Of a stretch of 9,033 nt of DNA, positions 6,496 to 9,033 are shown piece by piece (positions within the stretch are counted from its first letter, which is position 1; each line of letters begins with the position of its first letter). The notes below the pieces were generated by a model, which saw only the letters and a list, made by a program, of their open reading frames with translations, was not told the origin of the DNA and ran no database searches. The stretch is from NCBI GenBank assembly GCA_029934095.1, contig JAOZMV010000047.1, forward strand, positions 1 to 9,033, in the 5' to 3' direction. The DNA comes from Desulfuromusa sp. GTDB taxonomy: Bacteria > Desulfobacterota > Desulfuromonadia > Desulfuromonadales > Geopsychrobacteraceae. The translations under genes were made by a program, and so were the position numbers.

Positions 6496-7251
6496 TTATG
6501 GGAAAAATAATAATTTCAATGCAAATACCAGCACCGTTATGCTGACAACTTTTTTAATCCAGTCATGCCCCTTGTCAACCGCCAACTTTGGTCCGATCAT
6601 CCCACCGATCGAATTTCCAGCCGCGAGAGCAAAACCAAGATAATAATCAACCTGTCCGTGATAAATAAAAACGCCAAGAGCGATAAATGTGTAGGCAAAG
6701 ATAACAAATACCTTGATAGCATTAATCCGTACCAGATCAAGCCCATGAATCAACAGTGCCGTAATCACGATAAACCCGACACCTGCCTGCACAAAGCCCC
6801 CATAGATACCAACGCCAAAAAAGGAAATGACAATCAGAGTTTTCCGCCACAAACCAAACTGCACATCTTCTTGCCGAAATCTCTTCATAGGGTCGATGGC
6901 AGTAAATATCAAGACACCGATCATAATCATTGCCAGTACTCGCTTGAATACCTGATCATCAAGATTGATTGCCAGATTAGCTCCGACCCAGCTACCCAAC
7001 AATGCCGAAGGGGTACAAAGCAGCGCCAGCTGTAACGGCAGCATCCCGCGTTTACTGAATCCGCGAATGGCAAAAATATTCTGGCAAAAAATCGCAATTC
7101 GATTGGTGCCGTTAGCAACCGATCCTGACAAACCCATAAAAATTAACAGCGGCAAGGTGAGTAGCGAGCCACCACCTGCCAGTGTATTAAGAATACCCGC
7201 CACCACACCAACGACAACCAGTAGCGGCAACTGCCAAAAATATGCATCCAT
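6496..7251 (-). CDS. TSUP (TauE/SafE) family membrane permease
   Basis: A predicted inner-membrane transporter of the sulfite exporter TauE/SafE (TSUP) family; members are linked to export or uptake of sulfite, sulfoacetate and other organic anions. The substrate cannot be told here. The 251 residues are largely hydrophobic, with about eight membrane segments in two similar halves. The N-terminal repeat has GILNTLAGGGSLLTLPLL (about 19-36) and the C-terminal repeat has GGFVQAGVGF. A short polar loop (DPMKRFRQEDVQ) separates the halves. ATG at 7251 overlaps the tcdA stop (TGATG), so translation is probably coupled. TTG at 7254 would add one residue and is 7 bases from GGAG, against 10 for the ATG. 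No strong terminator follows; AACGCGGCGTT at the stop is a minor inverted repeat. A link to the neighbouring tcdA beyond cotranscription is not evident. Confidence 0.88.
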   Translation of the reverse strand: MDAYFWQLPLLVVVGVVAGILNTLAGGGSLLTLPLLIFMGLSGSVANGTNRIAIFCQNIFAIRGFSKRGMLPLQLALLCTPSALLGSWVGANLAINLDDQVFKRVLAMIMIGVLIFTAIDPMKRFRQEDVQFGLWRKTLIVISFFGVGIYGGFVQAGVGFIVITALLIHGLDLVRINAIKVFVIFAYTFIALGVFIYHGQVDYYLGFALAAGNSIGGMIGPKLAVDKGHDWIKKVVSITVLVFALKLLFFP

Positions 7252-7967
7252 CAATCAATATCTCCAATTAATGTCTGAATAACCACCCCTGCCATGGTCA
7301 AACCGAACAGTGGAGGTAGATAAGATGAGCTGCCGAGTACCGGCTGCCGATCTGTAGCGTCAGGGCCAGTTAAAGGACGAAATTCCTCGGTGGAATAAAC
7401 CACCTTGATCCCCTGCTCAATCCCTTGCTTGCGTAATTCTTTACGAATTGTTCGTGCCAACCGACATTTTTTTGTCGCAGAGATATCGGCAACCTCTATT
7501 TTGGTTGGATCAAGTTTATTTGCCGCTCCCATAGAAGAGATAATCGGCAAGCCCCGGTCATGACAGCTCTGGAGCAAATGCAACTTATCGGTAATATTGT
7601 CAATGCAATCGAGAACATAATCGTATCGCGGTGTCAATAATTGCTCGCTGCTATCAACACGATAAGCGCAATGGTGTATCACAACCTGGACTTGCGGATT
7701 GATCTCATGACAGCGCTGCGACATCACCTCAACCTTAACCTGACCGACCGTATTTTCCAACGCGTGAACCTGACGATTGATATTGGTCAGGCATATCAGA
7801 TCGGGGTCGATGAGTGTCAGCTTGCCGACCCCGCCCCGCACCAGCGCCTCAACAGCATGGCCACCGACGCCGCCGATTCCGAAAACAGCAACGGAAGAGT
7901 TCGCCAGTTTTTCCAGGCCGGCAGTTCCTACCAGCAATTCAAGGCGTTGAAAACGATTTTCTTGCAT
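7251..7967 (-). CDS. tcdA: tRNA threonylcarbamoyladenosine dehydratase
   Basis: An E1-like (ThiF/MoeB/HesA superfamily) enzyme that, with ATP, cyclises N6-threonylcarbamoyladenosine at tRNA position 37 into its cyclic form ct6A. The 238 residues are a single adenylation domain. Visible motifs are the nucleotide loop FGIGGVGG (29-36), IDPD (53-56) and TNINRQ (61-66). DCIDNITDK (120-128) and GAANKLDPTKIEVADIS (147-163) follow; the latter stretch and VVYSTE (189-194) are typical of TcdA/CsdL rather than MoeB or ThiF. There is no CxxC zinc pair and no C-terminal rhodanese domain, which also argues against MoeB. ATG at 7967 has only a weak GAG ribosome site, and a small hairpin (CTCAA-CTTA-TTGAG, 7986-7973) overlaps it. 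The older name ygdL/csdL applies. No sulfur-transfer partner genes (csdA/csdE) are nearby. Confidence 0.9.
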   Translation of the reverse strand: MQENRFQRLELLVGTAGLEKLANSSVAVFGIGGVGGHAVEALVRGGVGKLTLIDPDLICLTNINRQVHALENTVGQVKVEVMSQRCHEINPQVQVVIHHCAYRVDSSEQLLTPRYDYVLDCIDNITDKLHLLQSCHDRGLPIISSMGAANKLDPTKIEVADISATKKCRLARTIRKELRKQGIEQGIKVVYSTEEFRPLTGPDATDRQPVLGSSSYLPPLFGLTMAGVVIQTLIGDID

Positions 7968-8016
7968 AAAATCTCAATAAGTTGAGGATTCGAAGGGATA
8001 TGTCGTCGTTTAGCAT

Positions 8017-8058
8017 CCCTCATCCGACCTGCAGCCACCTTCTCCCTCATGGAGAAGG
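8017..8058. repeat. Hairpin element resembling the CCCTCATCCG...CCTTCTCCC dispersed repeat
   Basis: The plus strand begins CCCTCATCCGACCTGCAGCC and ends in a perfect 8-bp hairpin, CCTTCTCC-CTCAT-GGAGAAGG (8038-8058). From memory, the pattern CCCTCATCCG, a GC-rich middle and CCTTCTCCC hairpin is a frequent intergenic repeat in Proteobacteria. It sits just after the tatD stop, before tcdA. It may act as a transcript-end stabiliser; there is no T-run for intrinsic termination on either strand. It fills most of the 92-base gap between the two genes. Confidence 0.55.
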
Positions 8059-8059
8059 A

Positions 8060-8806
8060 TTAGAGCTCAAACAACTGCCGAGCATTCTCTGTCGTTGCCT
8101 TGGCAACCTCATCCAGTGAAACACCCCGCAATTCAGCAATTTTTTTGGCTACCCGCAAAAGTGTTTCCGGTGTCTCGGTCATATCGGGAAAATCAGTTTC
8201 CAAAACCAGTGCCGAAGCTGGCAGTACTTTCACAGCATCGGGCAACTTACGAGCATTTTCGCGCAACAGAATCGGGCCAACTCCAACCTTGAATCCCAGC
8301 TCAACAAGTTCTTCTGCCACTGGCAAACTCGCCGAAAATCCATGCCAGATACCCCCAATTCTTTGACCGATTCCTAATGCCCGCAAAATCGTCAAAACGG
8401 CTCCGGTTGCTTCACGGACATGGAGCAACACCGGCAACCTGGCATCGAGAGCAATGTCCAACTGGGCACGAAAAACTATTTCCTGTTGTGACAGCGGAAT
8501 AGCAACCGTCCCATCCAAACCAATCTCTCCAATTGCAACCACTTTCGACTGCTGTGTCAGCTCCCGAAGTTGACTCGCTGCAGCATCATTCCATTGATCG
8601 GCATAGGCGGGATGCAATCCCGGCGCAAGATACACATTTTCAGTCTTTTCCGCCAGAGCAAGCATCCCCGACCAGCCACTGACCCGCACCCCCGGCACAA
8701 CAAATCGATTGATCCCACTTTGCTGCGCCTCAGGAAGAAGATCCACCCCCTGATCACTCAGTTCAGGAGCATCGAGATGAATATGGGTATCGATCAATGA
8801 AATCAT
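8060..8806 (-). CDS. TatD-family metal-dependent hydrolase (YjjV-like)
   Basis: A predicted cytosolic two-metal hydrolase of the amidohydrolase superfamily. TatD relatives act as DNases or deacylases; the substrate of this branch is not known. The 248 residues form one barrel with all expected ligands: His8 and His10 (DTHIHLD), Glu94 (GEIGLD), His129 (LLHVREA), His155 (WHGFSAS) and Asp205 (LETDFPDM). HGFSxS and ETDxPDM are closer to E. coli YjjV than to TatD or YcfH. I chose ATG at 8806, because the family begins a few residues before the DTHIH motif. The frame stays open up to GTG at 8875, but the added 23 residues look unlike the family and lack a ribosome site. The ribosome site for the chosen ATG is also weak. 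Confidence 0.87.
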   Translation of the reverse strand: MISLIDTHIHLDAPELSDQGVDLLPEAQQSGINRFVVPGVRVSGWSGMLALAEKTENVYLAPGLHPAYADQWNDAAASQLRELTQQSKVVAIGEIGLDGTVAIPLSQQEIVFRAQLDIALDARLPVLLHVREATGAVLTILRALGIGQRIGGIWHGFSASLPVAEELVELGFKVGVGPILLRENARKLPDAVKVLPASALVLETDFPDMTETPETLLRVAKKIAELRGVSLDEVAKATTENARQLFEL

Positions 8807-9033
8807 CGGCGCATGGTAGCAAAAGCAAGGGGGAAGAGATAGTATCCAAAAAGCGAGTATTCCTGATAAATCCACTTATTCAAATCATTCCCTCAAAAAA
8901 GAGGCCAGCAGCTATCACCACAAATTACGGCATGGTCATCCGATTGATGGTAAAATACAAAAAATGGATTATCTCCTTTGGTGGTTTGTTGCGAAGAAAC
9001 TCATGATTTTATGATCATCCCGCAGACTCACTT
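8807..9033. other. Spacer at the right edge, no convincing gene
   Basis: This A/T-rich stretch presumably carries the promoter of tatD and the end of whatever lies to the right. Candidate minus-strand promoter boxes exist (TTGAAT, 16 bases, AATACT; or TTATCA, 17 bases, GATACT), none convincing. A small CCTC-AAAAAA-GAGG inverted repeat lies at 8891-8904. One minus frame stays open from the edge to a TAA at 8971-8969 (about 20 codons). It could be the tail of a gene outside the window, but I do not recognise it. Confidence 0.5.

Noticed and set aside
8807..8875. An N-terminal extension of the TatD-like protein to GTG at 8875, perhaps a signal peptide
   Set aside because: The 23 added residues are hydrophobic, but TatD-family proteins are cytosolic and begin just before DTHxH; no ribosome site supports the GTG.
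8797..9006. A 69-codon plus-strand frame in the right-edge spacer
   Set aside because: It overlaps the 5' end of tatD, has no ribosome site, and its composition is typical of A/T-rich non-coding DNA.

Overview
The window comes from a bacterial chromosome. It looks like a member of the Desulfuromonadales/Geobacterales group (Geobacter, Desulfuromonas, Pelobacter and relatives). The main reason is the left-edge gene, which has the domain order of Geobacter SfrB: a NuoF-type Fe-S region fused to a GltD-like flavoprotein. GC content is moderate by eye, codon use looks even, and nothing suggests recent gene transfer. Every recognisable gene is on the minus strand, so transcription runs from right to left. 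I see no rRNA, tRNA, CRISPR array, insertion sequence, phage gene or origin.

Reading in the direction of transcription, the right part (9033 to 6496) holds a spacer of about 230 bases with no convincing gene. Then come a TatD-family metallohydrolase (YjjV-like), a dispersed-repeat-like hairpin, tcdA (tRNA t6A dehydratase) and a TSUP (TauE/SafE) membrane permease whose start overlaps the tcdA stop.

The middle part (6477 to 1503) is a protein-synthesis and quality-control operon behind a good sigma-70 promoter (TTGACT, 18 bp, TAGAAT). Its order is def, fmt, htpX, rsmB, rpe and a small lipoprotein of unknown function. Def and Fmt handle the formyl group of initiator Met, RsmB methylates 16S rRNA, and HtpX is a membrane zinc protease. 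Rpe belongs to the pentose phosphate pathway. def-fmt-rsmB is a widely conserved core; htpX sits between fmt and rsmB, next to a 28-base near-perfect palindrome.

The left part (1400 to 1) is a separate transcription unit for the SfrB-like oxidoreductase, which runs off the edge. Its upstream region is the most interesting non-coding part of the window. A probable promoter overlaps a GTATAC-A-GTATGC inverted repeat, and a leader of about 95 bases holds three tandem hairpins, one with a U-run, before a strong Shine-Dalgarno and a TTG start codon.

I found no clearly new multi-gene system. The points worth a second look are the structured leader and operator of the SfrB-like gene, the altered cysteine pattern of its NuoF-like domain, and two short palindromic elements of dispersed-repeat type.
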